From Elusimicrobiota bacterium (GTDB lineage: Bacteria; Elusimicrobiota; Elusimicrobia; FEN-1173), in NCBI GenBank assembly GCA_016714745.1, contig JADKCG010000024.1:1-31834 (forward strand): a stretch of DNA of 31,834 nucleotides, given 5' to 3'. Shown piece after piece: positions 17,973 through 25,178 of the stretch (the first letter of the stretch is position 1; each line of letters opens with the position of its first letter). Under the pieces are notes generated by a model. That model did not search any database. It was given only the letters and a program-made list of their open reading frames with translations, and had not been told where the DNA came from. The translations under genes were made by a program, and so were the position numbers.

Positions 17973-19348
17973 GGATGGCCCCGGGCCGCAGGCAACGTCA
18001 CTGTGAACGTTGTGCCTTGGCCCACCACGGTGTTTACCCGCACGCTCCCGCCGTGCCCCTCCACCAACGCTTTCACAATGGATAATCCAAGCCCAGTGCC
18101 CTGTTGGGGGGGCGCCCCGGGACCGTTGTCGGTTGAATGGAACGGGCTAAAAATATGAGGCAACCGGTCCGGTGGGATTCCCCATCCCGTGTCCGATACC
18201 CGAAACTCAATCCAGTCTCCGTTGGACTGGGCTTCGAGGGAGACCCGGTCGCCCTCTTTGGTGAATTTGAAGGCGTTGGACAACAGATTCAGCAATACCC
18301 GCAACACCTTTTCTTCGTCCGCGTGGAGAGGGGGCAAGTCCGCCGCGAGGTCCAAGACCAGGGTTTTTCCCGCTTTTTTAGCCATGGGTTCAAAAAGGGC
18401 GATTAAATCTTCGCAAAGTTTCTTGGGGTGAAAAACAGATTTTTCATATGTTAACCGCCCTTCGCGCATTTTCGCTGTGTCCAAAATGTTGTTGACCATC
18501 GTGCGCAGACGAAGCGCGGCGGTTTCAATCACGCGCAGGAGGGGAACAGAGGCGTCCGGAAGGTCATCGGTTCGAAGCATTTTGGCGGACGTGGCGATGG
18601 CGCTCAACGGGTTTCGAAGATCGTGCGACACATTGTTGATGAATTGATCTTTCAGCCGGTCCAAATCGCCCAACCGGTGGGACATGGTGTTGAACTCTTT
18701 GGCGAGCTGGCCCAATTCGCCCGGGCCGTTCTCCGAAACCCGGGCTGACCAATCCCCTCCCCCGACACGGCGAACGCCCTGGGCCAATTTCCGAATGGGC
18801 CGGGTCAAAGCACCGGCTGTCCCCCACGCTAAAAGAAGCGCCAAACCCAAAACGATCGCGCCCAATTTCATTGAACGTTGGACCATGTTTTCCAATCGCC
18901 CTTTCACGGCCTGTTGAACCCCCTCGGGGTCATAGGTGGCCCTCGCCAGGGCCACGGTCTGGCCGTTTCTTTTCGCCGTTTGGGTATACACCCACTTCCC
19001 GGGCGGAGGGTTCGCCACGTCGGACGTCTTCCATTTATCAAGGGTTCGGTTCATAAAGGAAAGGTCCGTATGGGCCAACACTTTTCCTTTAACGTCCACA
19101 CAATAAGCCTCTTGGAGGTCCTGGGATCGACGTAACTCTTTCAAGAAATTAACCAGACCCAGCTCGTCGTGGTTCGCAAGGGACTCCGCGCAGAGGTGGG
19201 CCAAATGGCCGGTGGCGGTCTGGTGCGCCTTGCGTCCTTCTTCAACAAGGAAGCGCTGTTCCACACCCAAAAACCCACCAACAAATACGGCTCCTGTCAG
19301 GGTTATCACGGCAATGATTAACAAGGTGAAACGAGATCCCAGACTCAT
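17969..19348 (-). CDS. Membrane sensor histidine kinase (HAMP-HisKA-HATPase)
   Basis: 459 residues. TM1 is about 7-29, followed by a periplasmic sensor of ~130 residues. TM2 is about 162-182 and HAMP about 183-235 (LTRPIRKLAQGVRRVGGGDW). The H-box is FINNVSHDLRNPLSAI with phospho-acceptor H242. The ATPase domain has the N-box (LLNLLSNAFKF), G1 (DTGWGIP) and G2 (GTGLGLSIVKALVEGHGG). All catalytic parts are present. It is the first gene of the minus-strand operon and overlaps the response regulator start by four bases, so the two form a cognate pair. The periplasmic part (AYCVDVKGKVLAHTD, then ALARATYDPEG) looks like a single Cache/PAS-like sensor. The ligand is unknown. Confidence 0.93.
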   Translation of the reverse strand: MSLGSRFTLLIIAVITLTGAVFVGGFLGVEQRFLVEEGRKAHQTATGHLAHLCAESLANHDELGLVNFLKELRRSQDLQEAYCVDVKGKVLAHTDLSFMNRTLDKWKTSDVANPPPGKWVYTQTAKRNGQTVALARATYDPEGVQQAVKGRLENMVQRSMKLGAIVLGLALLLAWGTAGALTRPIRKLAQGVRRVGGGDWSARVSENGPGELGQLAKEFNTMSHRLGDLDRLKDQFINNVSHDLRNPLSAIATSAKMLRTDDLPDASVPLLRVIETAALRLRTMVNNILDTAKMREGRLTYEKSVFHPKKLCEDLIALFEPMAKKAGKTLVLDLAADLPPLHADEEKVLRVLLNLLSNAFKFTKEGDRVSLEAQSNGDWIEFRVSDTGWGIPPDRLPHIFSPFHSTDNGPGAPPQQGTGLGLSIVKALVEGHGGSVRVNTVVGQGTTFTVTLPAARGHP

Positions 19349-19412
19349 ACATATACATAAGCCAAATTCATCTTTTTTGCAATGGTTTCATTCAATTCTG
19401 GCCACCAAAAAA

Positions 19413-19431
19413 GATCACATCCGGATCACAT
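19413..19431. promoter_or_regulatory. Candidate OmpR-type operator: GATCACAT direct repeat, 11-bp period
   Basis: GATCACATCCGGATCACAT holds two identical octamers at 19413-19420 and 19424-19431, an 11-bp period. OmpR/PhoB-family regulators bind head-to-tail half-sites with this spacing, one helical turn apart. It lies between the histidine kinase start (19348) and the methyltransferase start (19515), where one site could control both directions. No clear -35/-10 could be assigned to either side. Confidence 0.5.
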
Positions 19432-19514
19432 GGGCTCCACACGTGCACCACGCTGGACCGGTAGACTGTTGGTGGAAAGCCGAGATGCACTAAACGGCTC
19501 AAGGGGGGCATCAA

Positions 19515-20174
19515 ATGAAAAACGCAGACCAGTGGGTGCACGACCATCGGGCGGAATGGAGTTACAAAAAGTTAGTTCGTTGGGTTCGGCCGGGCGAGCA
19601 GGTGCTCAACTTGGGCGCGGGAGATTGTCGGTTGGATCTCCTTTTAAAAGATCGAATGGGGTGTGAACTCATTCCGGTCGACGTGGAAAACCATAATGAG
19701 ACGACTCTCCCCGTCACCTTCTACGATGGGAAAACACTGCCCTTCCCCGACCAAAGTGTTGATGTTGTCTTGCTCCTTTGGGTCTTGCACCACGCGGAAG
19801 ATCCTGCGGAGGTATTGTCCGAGGTTCATCGCGTGGCGCGCCGGGCGGTCATTGTCTTTGAAGACCGCAACGAGAGTGTCACTGACCGGATGATCTTTCG
19901 TGGATTCCATCGGTTTCTTCGTTGGTCCCAGGGTTTTTCCCTTCCCCATCATGAATGGACTCGGGATCAATGGTGTCACCTTGCCACAACAGTGGGTTTC
20001 AAAACAAGCTGGGAGGGTTTAATCGGTCGCCAGTTGGGCCCCTTCGCTTCCTGTGGAATCGGATTTGTATGGGAGCCGATTCACTCACAGAGCCGAACCC
20101 AGCTAAAGCCGCCAACACTGAATTCGTTTGAAAAGCAGAAACTTGAATTGATTGTCTCACGGGGAAAATTATGA
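19515..20174 (+). CDS. Class I SAM-dependent methyltransferase (Methyltransf_11 type)
   Basis: 219 residues, with a G-rich ribosome-binding site (AAGGGGGG) before ATG 19515. SAM-binding motif I is VLNLGAGDCRLDLLL (about 30-44), the acidic motif II is PVDVEN (about 54-59), and the post-motif reads LPFPDQSVDVVLLLWVLHH (75-93). That order is typical of small-molecule/lipid methyltransferases. The second half (HEWTRDQWCHLATTVGF) resembles the acceptor-side part of Methyltransf_11 enzymes. The TGA overlaps the ATG of the glycosyltransferase (ATGA), so the two are co-translated. It likely modifies the same lipid or glycolipid as the glycosyltransferase. No copy of it is found next to the paralogous glycosyltransferase at 2231. 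Confidence 0.88.
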   Translation: MKNADQWVHDHRAEWSYKKLVRWVRPGEQVLNLGAGDCRLDLLLKDRMGCELIPVDVENHNETTLPVTFYDGKTLPFPDQSVDVVLLLWVLHHAEDPAEVLSEVHRVARRAVIVFEDRNESVTDRMIFRGFHRFLRWSQGFSLPHHEWTRDQWCHLATTVGFKTSWEGLIGRQLGPFASCGIGFVWEPIHSQSRTQLKPPTLNSFEKQKLELIVSRGKL

Positions 20175-21414
20175 ACCTCACTGTCGCTGGGATACTGGTG
20201 GCGCTATCGGTGGTGTTTGGGGTGATCCCGCTGTTTTTGACCGGGCGGTTTCGCAAACAGGTGAAGGTGTTGGGTAATATCCTGTATCCCCGGCCCCGAG
20301 GACGGGTTGCGGTGATCTTTCCGTGCAAGGGCATTGATCCGGGATTTCGCGACAACCTGCGGGCGTTCTTTGATCAGGATTATCCGTCCCTCGAACTGGT
20401 GTTTTCCGTGGCCACGGCGGACGATCCCGCCTGTCCGGAGATAGATGCCGCAATTGAGGAGAATGCCGGGCGGGTGAAGGCTTATCGCATTGTGGCGGGG
20501 ATTGAAAATGGACGGGCGCAAAAAATTACGAACCTGTTGCGAGCCGTGGAATTTGTGGGGACATCGGCGGACATTTTAATGTTTGCGGATTCGGACCTGC
20601 GGCCGGACTCGGGATTTGTGCGGCGGTTGGTGGCCCCATTGATCCGCCCCCAGGTGGGGGCGACCACGGGGTATCGGTGGTATGCCCCCCAGGACACCCG
20701 ATTGGGTTCTATCCTCCGAAGCACCTGGAACGCCGGAGCCCTGCCTTTCGTTTCCGACTCTAAACGCAACTTCTGTTTTGGCGGGGCCATGGCGATCCGA
20801 AAAAATGTGTATGACACTGCCGGCATGGCCCAGGCCTGGGACCGAACGCTGTCGGACGATTTAATGCTGACAGTGAAAGTGCGTGGATTGGGTCTCGAGA
20901 CCCAGTTTGTGCCAGCTGTGTGGCCGTTAGCCACGAGGGGTCGACTTTGGGACAAACAATAGAGTTCACCAACCGGCAGAGCCTGATTTCCAAGATCTAT
21001 TTTCCGCCGTTGTGGTGGGGCGCGGCGATCGGTCATTCTTTGGGATGTTTCTTTGTTGTGTATGGATTGGCCAGCTTTTTGTCGTGGTTCATCGCGGGGG
21101 GGACGGCGGCCCTCATCGGTGCCGCCTGTCTGGCAATGGTTCCGCTCCAATGGGTGAACGCCCTGTGGTTGTTGGGAGCGGTACGGGAGATGTTGCCCCA
21201 ACTGACCGAGTCGCTGGCTCGCCTGAAGTGGCACTACATGTTCGCCGCGTCCTTGGCTCCGTTCCTAAGTCTGATCAACACCATCAATTCCTTGTTCACC
21301 AACCGGATCACCTGGCGGGGGATACGTTACGAGATGCGTTCCCCCTGGGAAACGGTGATTCTGTCCAGTGTTCAACCGACAGCAAAAGAAGCCCCGGTTC
21401 TTTTAAAGAAATAG
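20171..21414 (+). CDS. Ceramide-glucosyltransferase-like membrane glycosyltransferase, copy B (one frameshift)
   Basis: Open from 20171 to 20962 in one frame and from about 20915 to 21414 in another. The break is at 20912-20913, where CC replaces the CCC found in copy A. One more C restores FVPSCVAVSHEGSTLGQTIEFTNRQ and a 414-residue protein. GT2/GT21 features are an N-terminal membrane segment (5-24), VIFPCKGIDPGF (49-59), TADDP (82-86), the DxD site FADSDLRP (138-145), SDDLMLT (228-234) and the NRQ..I acceptor motif. Three or so membrane segments lie at the C terminus (GCFFVVYGLASFLSWFIAG, then AALIGAACLAMVPLQWV). The enzyme would glycosylate a lipid on the inner membrane. No slippery heptamer is seen at the break, so programmed shifting is unlikely. 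Confidence 0.85.
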
Positions 21415-21424
21415 GAGACCGCCC

Positions 21425-22096
21425 ATGAAACGTGAAATGGATGTGCAGGGAACTTTAAAAGCGGTTAAAGGTAGCAGTGCACGGGCGTCCATTGCGGAGG
21501 TGTTGGCCCAGCGAAGCCGAGAGAAACCTGATCGGCCCGCCCTGTGGCACAAAGACGGACAGGACGAATGGGTGGCCCTGTGTTGGAAAGAGTATTGGGA
21601 TCAAGTGGCCCGGTTGGCGGGCGTGATGGAACATTACGGTCTTCAGCCAGGAGAGAAAGTCTCGGTGATCTTGCCCACGTCGTTGGAATGGGAACTGATC
21701 GACAAGGCGGCGCTGTGCCGGGGGCTTGTGGTGGTGGGGATCGAGCCGCATATGGCCTGGGAAGATATGGTGCGCGTGATCGAGGAGACCCGCCCCCGGG
21801 CACTGTTTGTGTCGGATCGAGCGATGGCGGTCAAGCTGAGCGGAACGGAACAAGGCGTTCCTCTCCCCTTGGGAGAGGATGTCCCGGAGGGACAGGTGAG
21901 GGGGTTACTTTCATCCATCAAATTGGCCGTGTGCTTGGAACGGTGTTACGATCTTTATGAACCTTTCATGGACTGGGCCACGTTGGAACGGGAAATGGCC
22001 GGCCAAACGAACGCGCAAAACCCATTCCCAGTTACCGCAGACAGCCCGGCGAGCTACGTTCTGACCTCCGGAACCACGCGGTGCCGCTCAGCCTGA
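21425..22096 (+). CDS. AMP-dependent acyl-CoA ligase-like protein, N-terminal half (copy B)
   Basis: A 223-residue frame with ribosome-binding site AGGAG at 21413-21417. It is close to copy A throughout (shared SIAEVLAQRSREKPDRPALW, then VVGIEPHMAWEDMVRVIEE) and differs mainly in the first ~20 residues and by conservative changes. The A3 motif YVLTSGTT is cut at exactly the same base as in copy A, and the frame again ends RCRSA. No other stop or shift is present. The gene directly follows the glycosyltransferase (10 bp gap), without the GMC oxidoreductase and aldo/keto reductase that lie between the two in copy A. The clean reading frame despite a gene-killing deletion is odd. Confidence 0.85.
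   Translation: MKREMDVQGTLKAVKGSSARASIAEVLAQRSREKPDRPALWHKDGQDEWVALCWKEYWDQVARLAGVMEHYGLQPGEKVSVILPTSLEWELIDKAALCRGLVVVGIEPHMAWEDMVRVIEETRPRALFVSDRAMAVKLSGTEQGVPLPLGEDVPEGQVRGLLSSIKLAVCLERCYDLYEPFMDWATLEREMAGQTNAQNPFPVTADSPASYVLTSGTTRCRSA
21860..21903. repeat. Palindromic repeat inside the ligase reading frame (copy B)
   Basis: The same double hairpin as at 6993-7036. CCTCTCCC (21860-21867) pairs with GGGAGAGG (21871-21878), and TGTCCC (21880-21885) pairs with GGGACA (21889-21894). It encodes the same 18 residues in frame. Confidence 0.7.
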
Positions 22097-22650
22097 ACCG
22101 CCCGAATGACTACAAGATCGGCACGGTGGGCCGTCCGCTGACGTCGAACAACCTGAACGTGGAGGGAGGGGGCATTGAGGTCGATGGCCCGGCGGTGTTC
22201 AAGGGGTATGAAAACCAGTCGACGCAGACGAACCTAACATCTGGCAAATTCTTGAGCACGGGAGACGTGGGGAACCTGGACGAAGAGGGCTATTTGCGAT
22301 TGGTGGGTCGCAAGGGAGACCTGATCAAAACGTCCACGGGCCGAAAGATCGCCCCGGCGGCCATCGAACAGAAACTGCTGAAATACCTGGGAGCGGAACA
22401 GGCCATGGTGGTGGGGGAAGGGCGGCCGTATCTGGTGGCGATCGTGTGCTACGACGGGGGAATGACGGCGGAGCAGAAAGAGTCGTTTGAGAAGAACCTG
22501 GCCAAGATGAACGAAGGGTTAGCGGACCACGAGCGTGTGCGCCGGTGCGTGGTGTTGGACCGCTTGTTCAGCCTGGAACGGGGGGAACTGACGCGCACGC
22601 TTAAACTTCGTCGCGCCCACATCGAGAAAATTCACGGCGAAGTGCTGTAG
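22081..22650 (+). CDS. AMP-dependent acyl-CoA ligase-like protein, C-terminal half (copy B)
   Basis: 189 codons from a GTG at 22081 that overlaps the end of the first-half ORF by 16 bases, identical in layout to copy A. It contains SLNRPNDYKIGTVGRPL, A7 (FLSTGDVGNLDEEGYLRL), A8 (VGRKGDLIKTSTGRKIAPA) and the A10 region (RGELTRTLKLRR). The end, HIEKIHGEVL and stop, is probably the native C terminus. No ribosome-binding site precedes the GTG, so expression would need reinitiation after the first-half stop at 22094-22096 or a frameshift. A full-length enzyme would have about 600 residues; halves A3 and A7-A10 are present but A4-A6 are missing. Confidence 0.78.
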   Translation: MPLSLNRPNDYKIGTVGRPLTSNNLNVEGGGIEVDGPAVFKGYENQSTQTNLTSGKFLSTGDVGNLDEEGYLRLVGRKGDLIKTSTGRKIAPAAIEQKLLKYLGAEQAMVVGEGRPYLVAIVCYDGGMTAEQKESFEKNLAKMNEGLADHERVRRCVVLDRLFSLERGELTRTLKLRRAHIEKIHGEVL

Positions 22651-22763
22651 CTGAGCCCTTTCTTAAAAGGAGAACGAAGATCCGGGTCGTGGGTGGGAAT
22701 CTTTGGGACCTTTATTGGGCAATTGGTGCACTTGCTGGTTGAATTCGGAGGTCTAAATAAATC

Positions 22764-22792
22764 TTGACACAAATCTCGTTTTGAGATAAACT
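22764..22792 (+). promoter_or_regulatory. Promoter of higBA
   Basis: A perfect -35 TTGACA (22764-22769), a 17-bp spacer and -10 TAAACT (22787-22792). The expected start of transcription (about 22798-22800) is only a few bases before the higB ATG at 22804, and no ribosome-binding site is visible, so the message is probably leaderless. Confidence 0.75.
22773..22787. promoter_or_regulatory. Candidate HigA operator palindrome in the higBA promoter
   Basis: ATCTC (22773-22777) and GAGAT (22783-22787) form an inverted repeat around GTTTT, lying entirely in the spacer and touching the -10. HigA-type antitoxins repress their own promoter by binding such palindromes. Bound protein here would block RNA polymerase. 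Confidence 0.6.
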
Positions 22793-22803
22793 GACCTCAC
22801 CTC

Positions 22804-23091
22804 ATGAGGATCATCACGCGAAAACGGTTGATTGAGTTTTCACGAAGGCACCCCGCGACGCGGCACGGTCTCACACACTGGTATCGGGTCATGAAGCACA
22901 CGAATTATTCCTCACTGGCGGGCGTTCGGATCACGTTCCCCAGCGCTGATGTTGTTGGTCCGTTGACGGTTTTCAACGTAGCCGGAAACAAGGTCCGTTT
23001 GATCGTGGCGATCCACTACAACCGTGGGATCGTCTACATCCGCCACGTTCTCACGCACGCGGAATACGACAAAGACAAATGGAAGGAGTAA
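22804..23091 (+). CDS. higB: HigB-family toxin (type II toxin-antitoxin)
   Basis: 95 residues, complete. MRIITRKRLIEFSRRHPATRHGL, LAGVRITFPSADVVGPLTVFNVAGNKVRLIVAI and VYIRHVLTHAEYDKDKW cover the whole HigB/RelE-like mRNA interferase, with the family's VLTHAEYD end. Such toxins cut mRNA on the ribosome. ATG 22804 gives the family's normal N terminus although no ribosome-binding site precedes it. The antitoxin gene begins one base after the stop, with AAGGAG at 23083-23088 inside the toxin end. The toxin-first order is typical of hig loci. It sits directly downstream of ligase copy B. Confidence 0.92.
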   Translation: MRIITRKRLIEFSRRHPATRHGLTHWYRVMKHTNYSSLAGVRITFPSADVVGPLTVFNVAGNKVRLIVAIHYNRGIVYIRHVLTHAEYDKDKWKE

Positions 23092-23092
23092 A

Positions 23093-23497
23093 ATGATGCG
23101 CCTCCAACTGAAAGAAGTCATCAAAGCCTGGCCTGTTTTGTCGAAAGCGTTGTCCGTTCCCCACAAACGCGCGGAGTATGAAAAGGTGGTGGCTTTCCTT
23201 GATGAACTGATCGATGAAGTGGGAGGTAACGAAAGACATCCCCTGTCTTCGCTCATGGAAACGCTCTCCGCTGTTGTCGAGGCCTACGAACAGCATCACG
23301 TCCCCGAATTTCTGGGAGAGGCGCGCTTTTCTCTTAAGTTGCTCATGAAAGAACACGGTCTCACCCAGGGGAACCTTCCCGAAGTGGGCAGTCAAGGCGT
23401 TGTCTCCGAGGTGTTGAACGGTAAACGGCGCCTCAACGTCCGCCAAATTCAGGCGCTCAGCCACCGTTTCGGTGTCGCTCCTGCCGTTTTCCTTTAA
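23093..23497 (+). CDS. higA: HigA-family antitoxin, HTH transcriptional regulator
   Basis: 134 residues. An N-terminal helical part (LKEVIKAWPVLSKALSVPHKRAEYEKVV) is followed by a C-terminal XRE helix-turn-helix from about residue 82: LKLLMKEHGLTQGNLPEVGSQGVVSEVLNGKRRLNVRQI. That domain order is usual for HigA proteins paired with this HigB type. It neutralises HigB and represses the operon, probably through the palindrome at 22773-22787. Two ATG codons (23093 and 23096) follow the ribosome-binding site, and either may be used. The gene converges on the histidine kinase at 23519 with only 21 bp between stops. No convincing terminator was found there. Confidence 0.9.
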   Translation: MMRLQLKEVIKAWPVLSKALSVPHKRAEYEKVVAFLDELIDEVGGNERHPLSSLMETLSAVVEAYEQHHVPEFLGEARFSLKLLMKEHGLTQGNLPEVGSQGVVSEVLNGKRRLNVRQIQALSHRFGVAPAVFL

Positions 23498-23518
23498 CCC
23501 GAATAACGAAATTCGTTC

Positions 23519-25178
23519 TTATGTGAGGGGGAATGTGAGGTCGACGGTGGTGCCTTGGCCGGGGGGGGTGTGGAAGGTGACGTGGCCTTTGTGTTTGTCC
23601 ATGACCTTTTTGATGACCAACAAACCCAGGCCGGAGCCGCCCTCTTTTGTGGAGAACTCTTCAAAAAGGCGGCGTTTTTTTTCGTCGGAGAGGCCCGGGC
23701 CGGTGTCTTCGACACGGAGCACGACGTCGCTGGGGCCCCCGTGGGTCGACACCGCGACGGTCCCCGCCTTGCCGACGGCTTCCAACGCGTTTTTGACCAC
23801 GTTGGCCACGGCTCGTTTCACCTCTTTTTCGTCGAGCCGGGCGAGGGGCAAGGGGTTTTCCAAATGTTGTGTGACTGTGACGCCCGCCGCCGGTTCCAGG
23901 CGGGCCAAGACGTGAACAACAATGTCGTTTAACGAGCACGGCCGAATCACGGAGGGTTTGTCTCGGCCCACGGTTAATATGTCTTCCACGTAGTCCGAGA
24001 TCCAATCCAAAGAGCTGAAACTTAACTTGAAATATTCGACGGCGGTCTCATCGGCGTTTTGCACGTGGGTGATGATCGTGTTGAGCGCGTTTCGCAGGCC
24101 ACCACGGGGTCCTGAGATCGTGGCCGATCATGCGGGACATTCGGCCCAGCATGGAGTCGCGCACGCGCTTTTCCAATTCGGGTTGGGCGTCGCGCAGGGC
24201 CCGGGCGATGTCGCCCACTTCGTCTTGGGAACGAACGTCGATCAACGAGTTGAACTCGCCCCCTTTCATTTTTTGAATCACGCTCACAAAGGTGCGCAGG
24301 GGTTTCGAGATCCACCCGCTCAAGAGGCCCGCCAAAAGGATCGACAACAAAGCCGACCCGGCCAGAAACGTTTGAATTTGTCGTTGAGCTTTCCCCGCCA
24401 GGCGAAGGGCCTGGGCCGACGGTTGTTCGAAAATGACGCGCCATCCCAGCTCGGGCAAAAGAGCCTGCGCGCCGAACACAGGGTTCCCGTCGTATCCGGC
24501 GTATTCCCCTTTGGATCCGGCCCGCCGGGCCCAATCGGAGGGGGCGGCAAACGGGCCCTTCCATTGGTCATCCGGAAGAGAACTGGCCAACAGCGTTTCG
24601 CGCCGGTCCAGCAAATAGGCTCGCCCGCTCTTTCCGAAATTGAGGGCGCGCAATATTTCGCTGAGCACCGCCACGTTGATTCGGGCCGCCAAATACCCTG
24701 TGGGTCTCATGGCGCTGTCGGTCAACGGCACGACCCACACCAGTTGAGGGGGGGCCTCTTTTCCGGTCGCCACATCGCCGACGAATACCCCGCGCGCGGC
24801 GATGCTTTTTTTTACCGGAGCCCAGTCTTTTTTTTGGAGTCCCGGCCGCGCGCGAAGACGATGGATCGCGGCCCGTTCTGTTTCCGTCCTGTCGTACACC
24901 CAAAGGTCGTTCACCAGGGGGAACCCGTTCATCACCGATTCCATTTTCCCTTTTTCCCCTGGGGGCATGACGTTGCGCACCAGGGTCAACAGGTCCACCA
25001 CCGCGTCCATTTGGTTTTGAATTCGGTCGGACGCTTTCTGGGCTAACGTTTGTTGGAGGTCTTCGGCCGCAAGCCGAAGGGATCCGTCCATGCTTCGCAA
25101 TAGGCGAACGCCCGTCACCCCCAACGGCAAAAGCGCAATGGCCAACGAGATCACAATGAATTTGGGTGCCAGCCGCAT
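23519..25178 (-). CDS. Membrane histidine kinase with Cache-like sensor, HAMP, HisKA and HATPase (frameshifted)
   Basis: ATG 25178-25176 overlaps the OmpA-like gene stop (TAATG). TM1 is about 7-27, a periplasmic Cache-like sensor about 40-265 (VNDLWVYDRTETERAA, GRAYLLDRRETLLAS), TM2 about 268-290 and HAMP about 291-340. The H-box is RMIGHDLRTP with H353. Just after RTP the frame breaks near 24098-24108. Two single-base losses (a G and a C) would restore RTPVVALRNALNTIITHVQNADE. The ATPase domain continues to the stop at 23519 with the N-box (VVKNALEA), G1 (DTGPGLSDEK) and G2 (GSGLGLLVIKKVM). As written the kinase is cut between its histidine and its ATPase. No response regulator is adjacent. 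Confidence 0.85.

Noticed and set aside
20905..20965. Programmed ribosomal frameshift in glycosyltransferase copy B
   Set aside because: No slippery heptamer or downstream hairpin is seen, and copy A has CCC where copy B has CC. A simple one-base loss explains it.
23500..23516. AACGAA-A-TTCGTT palindrome between higA and the kinase as a bidirectional terminator
   Set aside because: A one-base loop cannot form a stable hairpin and there is no T tract on either side.
24027..25046. 339-codon plus-strand ORF opposite the Cache histidine kinase
   Set aside because: It is antisense to recognisable kinase domains in a GC-rich gene. Its translation shows no domain and it is a shadow frame.
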